A stretch of 64,000 nt of DNA from Tubulanus polymorphus (Eukaryota; Nemertea; Palaeonemertea; Tubulaniformes; Tubulanidae): positions 5,552,231-5,616,230 of the forward strand of contig NC_134033.1 of NCBI RefSeq assembly GCF_964204645.1. Reading direction: 5' to 3'. This document shows positions 32,039 through 43,300 of this stretch, piece after piece. Positions within the stretch are counted from its first letter, which is position 1. The number at the start of each line of letters is the position of its first letter. Made by a program: the position numbers and the translations under genes. Below the pieces are notes generated by a model that worked only from the letters and a program-made list of their open reading frames with translations, was not told the DNA's origin and ran no database searches.

Positions 32039-35000
32039 ATGGCGGAGAGTAATCCACAGATAAACGTAGATAATTCGGAATCAGTTCAAATCGGCGACAA
32101 ATGTACAATGATAATAAATCAGTGTTGCCACCATGAAGATAAACTATCCAACGAAAGACCTCCTCAGAATCTAGGTAATTATCGATTTTAACCATCTTAA
32201 CCGTTAAGGGGGCTCGTTTTGGTTCTAGGGCACCGTACTCTTTTTGACCTCCGAAGTCTCCAACCGAATTATCCGGTTGGCTCCACACTAAATCCGAATC
32301 GCACCCGCACCTTAACAGGACGGAGGTTTGGAACACGCTAAAAGGTCATTTGACCAATATAAGAATACGATTGGAGGCAAACGGATGCTCCGATCTGATT
32401 ACTGAGTAAAGCCTTACTGCAATCGTAAATCATAAGACTTTTCCAAAGGCCGGAGACAACAAGGATACCTTGCCCCTGGAGAATGGTCCAATCGACCCAC
32501 TTGGTTTTAATCTTTGTACAAAACACAAAAAGAAAAATAGGATATTAACCCACCATGTAGCCTATTATCTGAAAACAAATATGAAATCATTATTTCTCTG
32601 ATCGAAAATAAGGTACTTCATGTAGTAATTGTTTTATATTTGCACTATAAAAATCCAAAACTGATCTAATTATTACAGAAGTCAATCAAGTTCAGAAGTG
32701 TCTCGAACGAACGTACGACCAAATGATCGATGTTGAAGATTACAAAGAGGTTTGGTGGAGCGATAAATTCATCAATTTCCACGACTTCTTCACCAGAGAA
32801 CACGCAAAAATTCGACCCCGAAAGCAGAATGAAAACAACGAGGAGCAGTCAGTGATTTTACCCGATGATTTCGAGAAGCTTTTCGCTTATTACCCGCGCG
32901 CTATGAAACGTGTGTGCCTCGTAGGTGAGCCCGGTATGGGTAAAACAACGCAGGTTATAAATCTGGTTTTGAACTGGACGAGCTCACCGACGGAGTTTCT
33001 AAAGGGGTTCCCTATGTTGTTTTATATACCGTTAAATGATCTGCCCACTGATAACCCGTGTATTCATACGTACATTTTCGAAAATCTTTTGAATCAAGAA
33101 ATCAAACAGGATCTGCCGATTAGTATTTTTGAGACATTCGTACGGAAAAATTCAGAGAAGGCGATATTCTTTCTAGACGGCTTCGACGAGTTGAAAAGCG
33201 ATAAAGCGAAGAAGGACATCGTACGCGTTATCAATGCATTACCGAAAGCGCATATCGTCATAACAACACGTGAGTCCGGGGGCAGCATAATCGTCACTGA
33301 TCCAAAATTCACCGTTGCTTCGATATCCGGCTTCAGAATGGAAGAGGTCATCGACATTATGAGGAGAAAATTTCCACAGCGCGATCCGTATGATCTGTTC
33401 AACATGCTCAGTAACAAAGTAACTCCTTTATTTAAAAGTATCTACTACAACCCTCTGATACTACATATGTTTTGTTTTCTCTATATGGACGAAGAAGAAA
33501 TTACGGTTCCGTCCAAACTCACCAATATCTACATCGATATGACATGTTTTCTGATCAGTAAACGCGAGGGTTTCGACTTGTCGTCGGAATGTTTTTTCGG
33601 CGATATTGAAAATTCGGTAGCGCTCAAACAAATTTGTAAAATTGCGTACGAGACGCTCATCGCGCGTCAAAACAGCTTTAGCGAAAATCGTCTGAAACCC
33701 GACGAATCGAAGAGGACGGCTTTGACGTGCAAAGAGGTGTCACCGCGACATAAATCGGACCGCTCCGTCCAGCTACGATTTGTTCACAAATCTGTGCAAG
33801 AATTTCTGGCGGCGGTAGACTCGGTCGTGCAATTCAACGATCATTGTGGCGAAATACCCTGGAACAGATGCGCGTTTGATCAACTACCGGACGAACTTGA
33901 GAAATATGGCGAATTATACCCGAGATTCGTTGCAGGGCTACTGCATCGTTACATGCATAACCGTGGCCTTGCTGAACTCTTCAAGACTTTGATAGATGAT
34001 AGATTTGTAAAAGTAAAAGTGGAGGGTTTCGTGGATGTATTTAGCCGTCGAAATGGACTCCTGATGGCGCTCGTCCCCGATTACGAACGCTTCATCCAGT
34101 TACAATCCGAAAGCTATCAATTATCAGATCAGTTGTTAATCTACCTGAATGAAGCCGACTGTCCGGACGACGCCATCGGCGAAATCGTTCACTACATGGG
34201 AAAAATGTTAATCGTCCGTGTGGATAGCGGATTCGAAATAAACGTACTGGCAAAAATACTCCGACAAAACGAATGCCCGATCGAGGTTGTTTACATAATA
34301 GATCTCAATTACGAACTGGAACCCGGTGGATGCGCCGATGAATACCGCGAATTAGGAACGGCCATAACTAGTAACACTAGTCTTCGGGGTATGATAGTTA
34401 AGACGGACACGTCATCGTCATTAGACGGACCAAATCCGTACTTGCCTACGTGTCAGAAGAGCAACAGTATAGATTGGTTTGTGTGGGAAGATGGAAATAA
34501 TGTTTGTATATGTTACAAGAAGTTTAATTGCGAATGGACTAGAACCAGTCGGTTGATTACGCGTGAAGATGAAGATCAGCTGACCAGTCGTGATGCTTTC
34601 ACAAAGAGTAGAGAAGAAATTCTGTTAATCGAAACTGCGGCTAGTTCGAAACTTTTAGGCGATATTCGGAAATCCTATCCATTCGTAAAGCATTTATTTC
34701 TCCAAGTACCTCCGGTTAAAAGCGAAAATGTGATCGGAGAGCTGACGAAGATAATACCGGTGTTGAAGAGCGTTCACCTCAACGAGATCTTCGATGAATA
34801 TTTGAGCGGGGAAGAATTTAACTACTTTAACAACGCCTTAAAGTCTTCAGATATCGAAACAATTTGGCTCGATCTGAAGAAATTAACCACAAGTCAATGG
34901 GCAGAAATTAGCGACAGCGTCGGTTCAATGCCGAAACTTAAGCACCTTTTTGCTAATGCAAGAATAAGCCGAATTCTAGATCAACTGCCACAGCTGACAG

Positions 35001-35373
35001 TGTTATCAATAGATTTGCGTTCAGGAGCTGACGGCGACGCGCTTGTTCGGTATCTGTCATCGAATGCGGTAAACGAGCTGCGAGAAGTCGCTATCTCGAT
35101 GGAACGAAACATCACATTACCATCTTACGACAAATTAAAACGGTATCGACGCTTCGTAGGTTAAAGTTACTCGCGCATAGAAAAAGCATCGATACACAGG
35201 ACGATATCGACAAAAACGTCGAATTAATCGTCGAATTAATCGATAATCTAGCGCACCTGTCTTTTCTGCATATCGGTTATACGGGCGGCGACCATACTGC
35301 GATCATAGACGACATCAAATCAGCGCTAAAGGAACTCAATAAAAAATTGAGAGTCATTTTATCACCTTGGTAG
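32039..35373 (+). CDS. NACHT protein (NLR-like) with N-terminal RHIM-like motif
   Basis: Exon 32039-32174 (45 codons plus one base) splices in phase to 32679 (GTAATT donor, TTATTACAG acceptor). The first exon encodes SVQIGDKCTMIIN at residues 15-27, matching the RHIM pattern (V/I)Q(V/I)GxxNxM except Cys for Asn. A NACHT ATPase follows: Walker A GEPGMGKT (~128-135), Walker B FFLDGFDE (~209-216), then winged-helix-like and repeat-rich helical regions with LRR-like segments near the end. The main frame stops at 35162-35164. However, the frame starting at 35143 continues for 76 sensible codons (LRRLKLLAHRK, then LAHLSFLHIGYTGGD) to TAG 35371-35373, so one base appears missing in an A-run near 35137-35141. 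Likely a cytosolic innate-immune sensor using amyloid signalling. The NACHT call is strong; RHIM is inference from motif. Confidence 0.8.
32175..32678 (+). other. Intron of NACHT gene
   Basis: Separates the RHIM-like exon from the NACHT exon; 504 bases with GTAATT and TTATTACAG borders. No repeat recognised. Confidence 0.7.
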
Positions 35374-35849
35374 TTCCCCTCTACGACGAACAACGTCCGT
35401 TCTAGAGACGGAACGGAACTGCACTGATATAAAAATTTAATCATGAAATCACCGTCGTGAAACATGTATTTCTGTTGAAATCTTAACTGCCCACTTATTA
35501 TCTAGTATAATTTCGATAATATTCAGCTGGAAATTATATTTCATACATTGGATTCCGTAAGTTTAGATATTTCCTTTGGGGGAATGGGGTACGCGCACAA
35601 CAAGCTATCCCGCCAGATGGCGTGACGAGTAGTAGGTCACCCGATGTCAAAATTAGTTCATTTTCAATGAACTTTGAACTGGATTTTTGGACTGTCTCCC
35701 GAATCGATATTATTATCACCCAGCACCCAGCAAATACACAATACTTTCATTCTTCTACTCGGACATCGCTGTAGCTTTCTCAAATAATTTATTCACATTT
35801 GGAGAAAAGTTTTCATTCAGACTTTATTGAAATGTAGAACGACCAAATA

Positions 35850-35925
35850 TCTACTAGCGAACCTGGCGGATCCTCGCCTGCCATACGTGGAATCCTCGAT
35901 TGCCACAGTAGCACTGCGCGTACCC
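35850..35925 (+). repeat. Solo unit of the ACTAGCGA...CAGTAG satellite
   Basis: CTACTAGCGAACCTGGCGGA, then TGGAATCCTCGATTGCCACA and GTAG, matches units at 53820-54190. Confidence 0.65.
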
Positions 35926-36046
35926 GTTTTGAGAATGCCGAGAAAGTTGTTGATTATACGAACAGTTATATCAACATTATGCTGGTATAACTGCTACCAT
36001 AGTAAATTTTCTAGTTAAATCTCTGTTTTATTCTGCTTTGCGCCTC

Positions 36047-36052
36047 AATAAA
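36047..36052 (+). promoter_or_regulatory. Candidate polyadenylation signal, NACHT gene
   Basis: First AATAAA downstream of the NACHT reading frames, about 670 bases after the distal stop. Confidence 0.3.
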
Positions 36053-36498
36053 ATAGATATATCGCAATAATTCATATCATCTTATTACCGTCATTTTTGT
36101 TCGTGATTCTATTGTTTCGTGGGCTGATCACCACTGCCATGTGAATCATGTTTTAAAAACGGCGTCTGGTTACTGGAAACATCCCCAAAGATCACAATCG
36201 GACTCGATTCACTCTAGTTTCACATAGTCAGGAATGGAACAATAGCTGATATTTTTGATTGATATATTGTGGGTTTTGTTCAATTAGTTGCTAGACTTTA
36301 TCAGTCCGCGAGCACCTGCGAGGATCGAGATGGGGACAACACTTCACTGCCGAGTAAAACTGATAGAAACCGCAAACTTTATGTGCCTTGGATTTTTTTA
36401 TAGTTTTTCAGAAAGTCAAACAATTTATAAACCTAAAGAAACGCGAGAAATCCTACAATAAATACAGCCGAAACGAGAAAAGAAGAGTATATATATTT

Positions 36499-36537
36499 GC
36501 GCAACGTTTCGGCTAAAGACTATAAGCCATCATCGGG
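36499..36537 (-). other. CYGANGA-hairpin-GAAAC motif
   Basis: On minus: CCGATGAT, GGCT...AGCC hairpin, GAAACGTTGCGC. Same architecture as at 19487 and 37061. Confidence 0.5.
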
Positions 36538-37060
36538 CGTAGTGAGAACAGGAGAATATTACAATTTGTTTATACAAGGACAAAACAAAAGAACTGAGTC
36601 AGTGATTAAAAAGTCGAAAGGGAAACATATATTAAAGTAATTTGGCGATAGATTTAACAAAAAACAAAAAGGCGGCCTTTTCGATCGTAGAAAATTCAGA
36701 TTCCGGTTCTGGAGAGTAAGGTAATTTATTTAAGGTGATTCGATTTGTACCACGTGACTGAAGAGTAAAACGATTAGGAGGTGCTAACCCAGAACCCCCC
36801 TTTTGACCAAGTGCCCAAAATCACATGTGAAAGAATTCGCCCTACATTGATCTGTGACAAGAGTCTACAGTACTTCTTTAAGCAGTAATATGCACTGAAA
36901 TAACATAAAATACGGTATACCTTAATTTGCAACGTTTCTGGGGAGGACCCCCGCAAGGGCATATGGCATGCAGCGTTCGCCGGGACGCCCTACACCAGTA
37001 AGGAAGTACCCCTGTCATACGAGGCTCAAGCCCCTGATTTCATAGTTGCTTATAGATTAA

Positions 37061-37087
37061 AACGCTTTCGGTCAAAACCGTCGTCAG
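37061..37087 (-). other. CTGANGA-hairpin-GAAA motif
   Basis: On minus: CTGACGAC, GGTTTTGACC hairpin, GAAAGCGTT. Confidence 0.45.
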
Positions 37088-37332
37088 CAAAAGTGCAAAT
37101 TTTACCATCCGCGCTTGCCAGGGCTCGATTGTCACCCACCGAAGCTCACAACATTAACAATCCTGGCGGCAAGCGCTAAATATTAAAAAAAAACTTGTTT
37201 GGTTGAATACATGTGTGAATATATCGACACTGAATTGTTGTTTTTATGTTTGAGGAATTCATAAACCGGTTTTGATAATGAGAGCGACTTGCTTTGTCGT
37301 GAGAGATTAAACCTGACAGGAGTCTGGCACTG

Positions 37333-37354
37333 ACACACAGACACACACACACAA
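37333..37354 (+). repeat. CA microsatellite
   Basis: Short tract of CACACAGACACACACACACA type. Confidence 0.8.
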
Positions 37355-37599
37355 GTATAATATCGGTAGGTATTTTTCTAATGTGTTTTAAAATTCTCCA
37401 GTGATATTGATTATAAGATATATGATCTGAAAATCGTAAATTTGTTTAACGAGACTTGTCAGTTTGGCGGATTACGTTGACTAAAATATCGAGGATTAGT
37501 TGATTCAATGCGGAACTTCCAACAATTCAATTGAGGATAACATTCAGTAGGAAACTATCGAATCCACTAGGTTTGCAGGTTTTAGATCTAACTTTACTT

Positions 37600-38060
37600 G
37601 AGATTCTGTCACTTCAACCTAATCTCACAATCAGAATAATCTGTTTTCTCTTACCTTTCACAATCAGATTCATCCGATTTAACTAATCTCTCTTATTCAG
37701 AATAATCTGATCTAACTAATCCCACAATCAGAATGATCATTTAAGAATCATTTAACCACAATCAGAATGATTTGATTTAACCAATCTAACATCGATTTAA
37801 CTAATCTCACTGTCAGAATTAATCTGACTTAACCAATTCCACAATCAGAATTGTTTCATTTAACCACAATCAAAATGGTTTGATTTAACCAATTTCACAA
37901 TCAAAATAATATGATTTAACCAATCCCACAATCAGAATTGTTTCATTTAACCACAACCAGAATTGTTTGATTTAACCAATCTAACATCGATTAAACTAAT
38001 CCCACAATCAGAATGATCTGATTTAACCAATCTCACAATCCGATATCGTGCTGTATTATG
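37600..38060 (+). repeat. AATCAGAAT satellite array
   Basis: About 14 degenerate units of ~28-35 bases built from CACAATCAGAATNATCTGAT and TTAACCAATC. The core AATCAGANNATCTGATT is a near-palindrome. Confidence 0.8.
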
Positions 38061-38830
38061 AAATAGTATACAATCATCATAATTCATACAATACGCGTCT
38101 CGTACAGTTAGTAAATTACTACTAACTGCTACTACTACAAAATATAGATATAAATTCGATTAAAAGGAATTAACGAAGAAAGTAGGTATTTAAGTGGAAA
38201 ATCAGTTGAAGTATTTGGAAATAAGTAGACTATTTGAGCTCATAGTCTTGTCCTAAGGGAATTAATATCAACACGAATTCATTATCTGCAATCGAAAAAT
38301 TCGAAATAACTTCAATCGACTAATGTTTAGTCGTGTGTCTATTTTTGGTTTAAATTCCGTTTGGAATGAAAGATTTCTAGAACTGATTCGAGTATTTCCG
38401 TCGTTACGGAAATAGGTCAAGCGCCTTTCGAATCGATGCTTTTTTCCGGCGGAAAATCCACATTTCGCAAACAGCTTGTCAACCAGGAAGTTATCTAGAC
38501 AGTTGTGCGTCAACGTTAGGGTTTATTCCACGACTATATCGACATTTAAATGTTAGAGGTCGATCACGTTATTCGTATGTATATTACATTTTATTTCGTT
38601 TCGTTTGTTTCGCTGTGTCAAATTTATAGCTTGTCAAAAAATGAAAACGTAAGTTATTTCGCTGCGATAGAGGTTTTAAAGCATTCTAAAGAATTATTGG
38701 ACTGTACATAGAAAACAAATTTTTGTCAGTGTCAGTAAAATGTGGGAGCGGTTAAATGTTGGCCGACCATTATTGAATATACGGCCACGTTCATACGCGC
38801 TGTCGAAGAAACATTCGAAATTCCACCCGG

Positions 38831-38945
38831 TGATAGGAATTAGAATAATTTGATTTCTCTAATCTCACAATCCGAATCTGATTCTGATTTAATTCATCAA
38901 GCAATCAGAATAATTTGATTTTACTATTCTCACAATCAGAATAAT
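38831..38945 (+). repeat. AATCAGAAT satellite, second patch
   Basis: Three to four units of the same family as 37600-38060. Confidence 0.7.
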
Positions 38946-39591
38946 AAAAATGGAATACTTAACTGCTCACGATCGGGTGATCTAATCGGACCTGAGTTCC
39001 CAACCATTGGCTTTGTCACATTTTGAGTAACGATGACTCGTGATTTCGGCAAAGTCAACTCACATCTGACTGATATCTACTGACCTAATTTTTCGCTAAA
39101 TGACGAACGGTCGAAGGAAGCAGCTCCTAATTCACCGGCGTGCTGTAGAACTGTCTCACAGTCGTTGAAATACCGATAAATGGCGAAACATTTCAAAAGA
39201 TGTTTCTTTAAAAGATGTTTTTTTTTAAATCGCAGAAAAATTCCCCGAAATCTCGCCATTGAACCCGATACACAACTATACTCGTAGGGAATATAGGCAT
39301 AGATCTACACGTATACTTGTGTAGTATTAACGATAAATTTTTCATATGCCGATCGCATTTGTTATCATCGCTAGTCAAATGGAAACCACAGCTTTATGCC
39401 GAGAACGTCAGGTTTTGAATTCATTTTATCAAAATTTCTTCGCCCACTCTTTCCTTTTATAACGAGTCCGAAGATTCAAATGCTGTTCACGTCATTTTCT
39501 ATTCTAGATTCAGATCGTTTAATCCGTTGTGTGAAATCGAGACTTATTGAATGGGAATCTAGAGGTCGATATTGGCGGAAACACTCCGAAA

Positions 39592-40383
39592 ATGACGCCG
39601 ACTAGAGTTTCGCTGCCCGTCGCGTTGTTGATGGTCACCGCTGCGTCGCTCGCGTCCGCCCTAACTGAATTACATCTGCCCGGCGCGATCACTGGTACTC
39701 ACGTGGTGACCAAAGCGGCTGGTCCGTATTTGATTAAAACGCGTCAAACGGTGACCGTGTCGTCGACGGGTTCGCTGAAAATCGAACCGGGCGCGATCAT
39801 CCGTTTCGAACGCGGAGCCGGGCTCGTTTTGAACGTGCGCGGCGGCGCGCTGGAAATGGTCGGCACGGCCGCCGAAAAAATCTCGTTCATCTCGAGCGAG
39901 ATGTCGCCTGTGCGTACGAGGCGATGGGTCGGGATTACGATTACGGCGACGGCCGGTAATCGAGCGCTGACAATCGGTCACGTGAATGTGCAGAACGCCG
40001 GGCAGACGGGTCGAATAGCCGCCCTCAATATCTCTGGTCACGGGGCAGATTTACGCGTACACGACGTCAAAATCGAAAACTCATCAGCCGCCGGACTGTA
40101 CGTGGATGACGATTGGTCGGAAATCGCGTTGTCGAACGTCGCGGTCGAAAACTGCAACGGTACCGGCGTGACAGTGTGTTCGTGGAGACGAAACGCGGTT
40201 TTGAAATCAGTGACGGTGGTCGGGTGTAAAAACGGCACAAAGATTCAAACGCCGTCGACGTTTCCGAGCCCGACGATCTCATTTTGTAATTCGCAACCGA
40301 AAAATCGACGTTTATCCGGAAGCGGAGTTTTAGCAGTTTCTTTCAATACACCGTACAAGGGATACCCTACCAGTTGTCAAATG
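39592..40383 (+). CDS. bark: bark exon 1: signal peptide and first beta-helix block
   Basis: Donor GTACGT at 40384, phase 0. After the signal peptide, GSLKIEPGAIIRFERGAGL and the ladder of short hydrophobic strands (DLRVHDVKIENSSAAGLYV) are typical of right-handed beta-helix repeats. Confidence 0.75.
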
Positions 40384-43300
40384 GTACGTACACTACGCTT
40401 CTATCCATTTACCTTTCAGTGCGTGTACACCACGGTGCGATGTACAGCTGGTGATAGCCATTCACTAGTACACTGCACTGTGGTGTATTCATATAATCAG
40501 TAATTGATTTTTTCATCTGGTATTGAAAGATGGCAGCACCTTTCGAACGTGAAATATTAGTAGATCCCGGCTAACCAACGAAACATCGCAGCTCGGTAGG
40601 CGCGCTATAGTGGCATGCTCGTTATTCAACACAGTTTCATAGGTTTGAACCCAATTGCACAAACCGTCCTCTGGTATCAGTTTCGCTATTAATCCCCCTG
40701 TTACACATTGCCAACTGTACTCCACATCAAATTTCCGATTCGACGGTGTTCAGGATCCTCAAATATAGTTCTCAAACCAGTTCCACAGTTTGGATTTCGT
40801 TACTTGAAAGTGTCCCGAGTTCAAATAAGTTCGGAGCCAAGCTCATTCATTCATTCCCCAGTGAATTGCCCCTGGACTTATTAGGGGTATTCCACGCAAC
40901 ATCAGCACAGATAAATGAACAGGGCAGCTTGTGTATTTAAATATATTGAAAAAAGGCTTGTAGAGTCCAGAGGATTTTCAAACAATTTCTAAGCGCTTGA
41001 AGGACTTAATAAGCTAAGATAATAAGCTAAATCTCACGTTACGCGGACTGCTGTTGTCTTATTAGTTTGCGGGTAAATAAAGAGCCACGAAAAAAACACT
41101 GCCTTTGTTTTTTCGGGCACGGGTAAATTTCGAGTGAGCACGTTCTCCCTGTGCCATCCGAATGTACCGTTTTTTTAACGGGATTCATTTATTGTTGTTT
41201 TTCAGACGTTTGAAAGCGACCCGGGAGACGTGGTGGAACTGTTACGATTCGATACGACAACCTCATATCCCAACGTCGAAGTAAAAGATTCCAGCGGCGC
41301 CGTGATATATACTGGAATTATGAAACATTTTGAATCCGTTACGAGTCCCTCGTCGAAGATGGAGGTCAAAATTACGCAGAATTATGACAAGAAACATCGA
41401 TTTTTGGTAATTTCTCAGAAAAAAGGTAATATACATGATTATACGGGCTAAAAGTAGCGGGCATAGTTCCTACTCTGAAATCAGGATCAAATTTAAATAT
41501 CTAATATCAAAAATATCGCAGTCAAATTGGAAAACTTAGCTTTTAACATACCGGGCTGGCATTTGCGTGGGATGACGCTAGTTTCTAGTTACAAATAAAA
41601 TCGACCACAAATAAAATCGATTCTTATACCGCACAGAAAGGGTTAGATCCTAATCGATGAATTATATTTGGCAGTCATGTAGGAAATCTTCACTTAACTT
41701 ACCGGGTTGACATTTGTGTGTAGTGTTACGCCACTTTTTCATTACTTATAACACCAATACCACCGATTAATACACCGCACAGCGGTGTAGACGCACTGAA
41801 AGGGTTAATTTTTCATCGATGCTATTACCATGAAATTACGCTAGCAATAGCGTTCTCTTCCCCTACAGCCATTGGAAAACTTAACGTTTAACATACCGGG
41901 GTGACATCATTAATGTTGGGTAACGCCACTTTCAACATAATCAATATCAATTCCGCCGATTTATACACCGCACTGCGGTGTAGACGCACAGAAAGGGTTT
42001 ATTTATCATCGATAACGTTTACCTTTTGTAGGTCGCCGAATTTCGATCGAAGATTCCATCGCGCGAAACAACAGTGAAAACGGGCTGACGTTCGCCGGTA
42101 AACTCGGCGCCGTATCCGTGAGGCGAGTCATTATCGACCAGTCGCGAATCGGAATCCAGTCACTCGCGGATTCGTTCCTCGCGCTCGAACTGACGCGAAC
42201 GAACGTAACGCGCAGCGGCGAATACGGAATATTCTTTGCCACGAATTCCGGAAACATGTCCCTCGTCGATTCCGCGATAAACGACTCGAGAAAGCGCGGT
42301 ATCCGCGTCGTTAACTGGTACAGTTGGAACTGTCATAATAGAGCGATTACTATTCGTAATTCAACGTTGGAAAATAATGCGGAATCGGCCGTCGACGTCG
42401 ACGACGTTTGTCTCGTCGAATTCGACGCCGCGAACAACGTCGTCTCACGCAATAAAGTCGGGCTCAAAATAACAAACGTACACGGCCAAAACGGACTCAA
42501 CGTCCGTATTCGCGATAGTACCTTCATACACAATCGCGTCGTGGCCATTCGATTCGAAATCGATTCGAACAGCAGCATCAGCGTCGTCGTCAACGATTCG
42601 AAATTCGAATCGAACGGAAACTCGACTTCGAGAAACTCGACCGTCGAAGCGCGTATTTGCGGCGGGAACAGTATCCGAGCGGCAATCGATTTGACGAATA
42701 ATTCATTTGCTCGCAATTTAGCCGCGACGGGAATCGTCAAGATATTCGGATGCCCCAGTCGGAGCCCGCGAACCGAGGCGCGGTTGATCTCGAACGAGTT
42801 CGTCGCGAATACGGCGCGTGATTCCGTCGTGACGCTGTACGGCGGTGACGAAACGGTCATCAAACGTAACGTATTCCGCAATCCTGCGTCGAAATACGAG
42901 TGCGCGTTATTACCGGAAAACACGCGAAAAACGTTTAATTTGTCGTATAATTATTGGGGCATCGATACCGGTATCGAGAATCGGATACTCGGTCAGAATA
43001 TGAAGATTTCGCGGCCGACGTTTGAACTCGTGCCGTATTTCACCGATTCGACGTTGACCCGAACGAGTTCGGTTCTCACGCACGATTCGAGTGCGTTCAA
43101 AAACGGAAGTCGCCTCGGCGGAAGTTTATACGACGCGTTGACCTTGACGTCGAGCGGAAGCCCGTTTACGATCGATAGCGACGTGATCGTTAACCGCGGA
43201 GGTTCACTGCGTATCGAACCGGGCGTCGTTTTGAACGTGGCGCCCGACGTTGGATTTATCGTTCGTGGCGGGGGCCGTCTGCTCACGGACGGTGGCGCCA

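Larger units (their letters stand above)
35374..39591. other. Intergenic, satellite-rich
   Basis: Between NACHT and bark-beetle genes. Holds a solo satellite unit, two retroelement-type hairpin motifs, a short CA tract and the AATCAGAAT satellite. No coding sequence was recognised. Confidence 0.55.

Noticed and set aside
37600-38060. CRISPR-like array
   Set aside because: Units are degenerate with no constant-length unique spacers, and the DNA is eukaryotic.
39547-39591. Upstream ATG for the bark gene
   Set aside because: It would place a hydrophilic 15-residue leader before the signal peptide; ATG 39592 gives a normal secretory N terminus.
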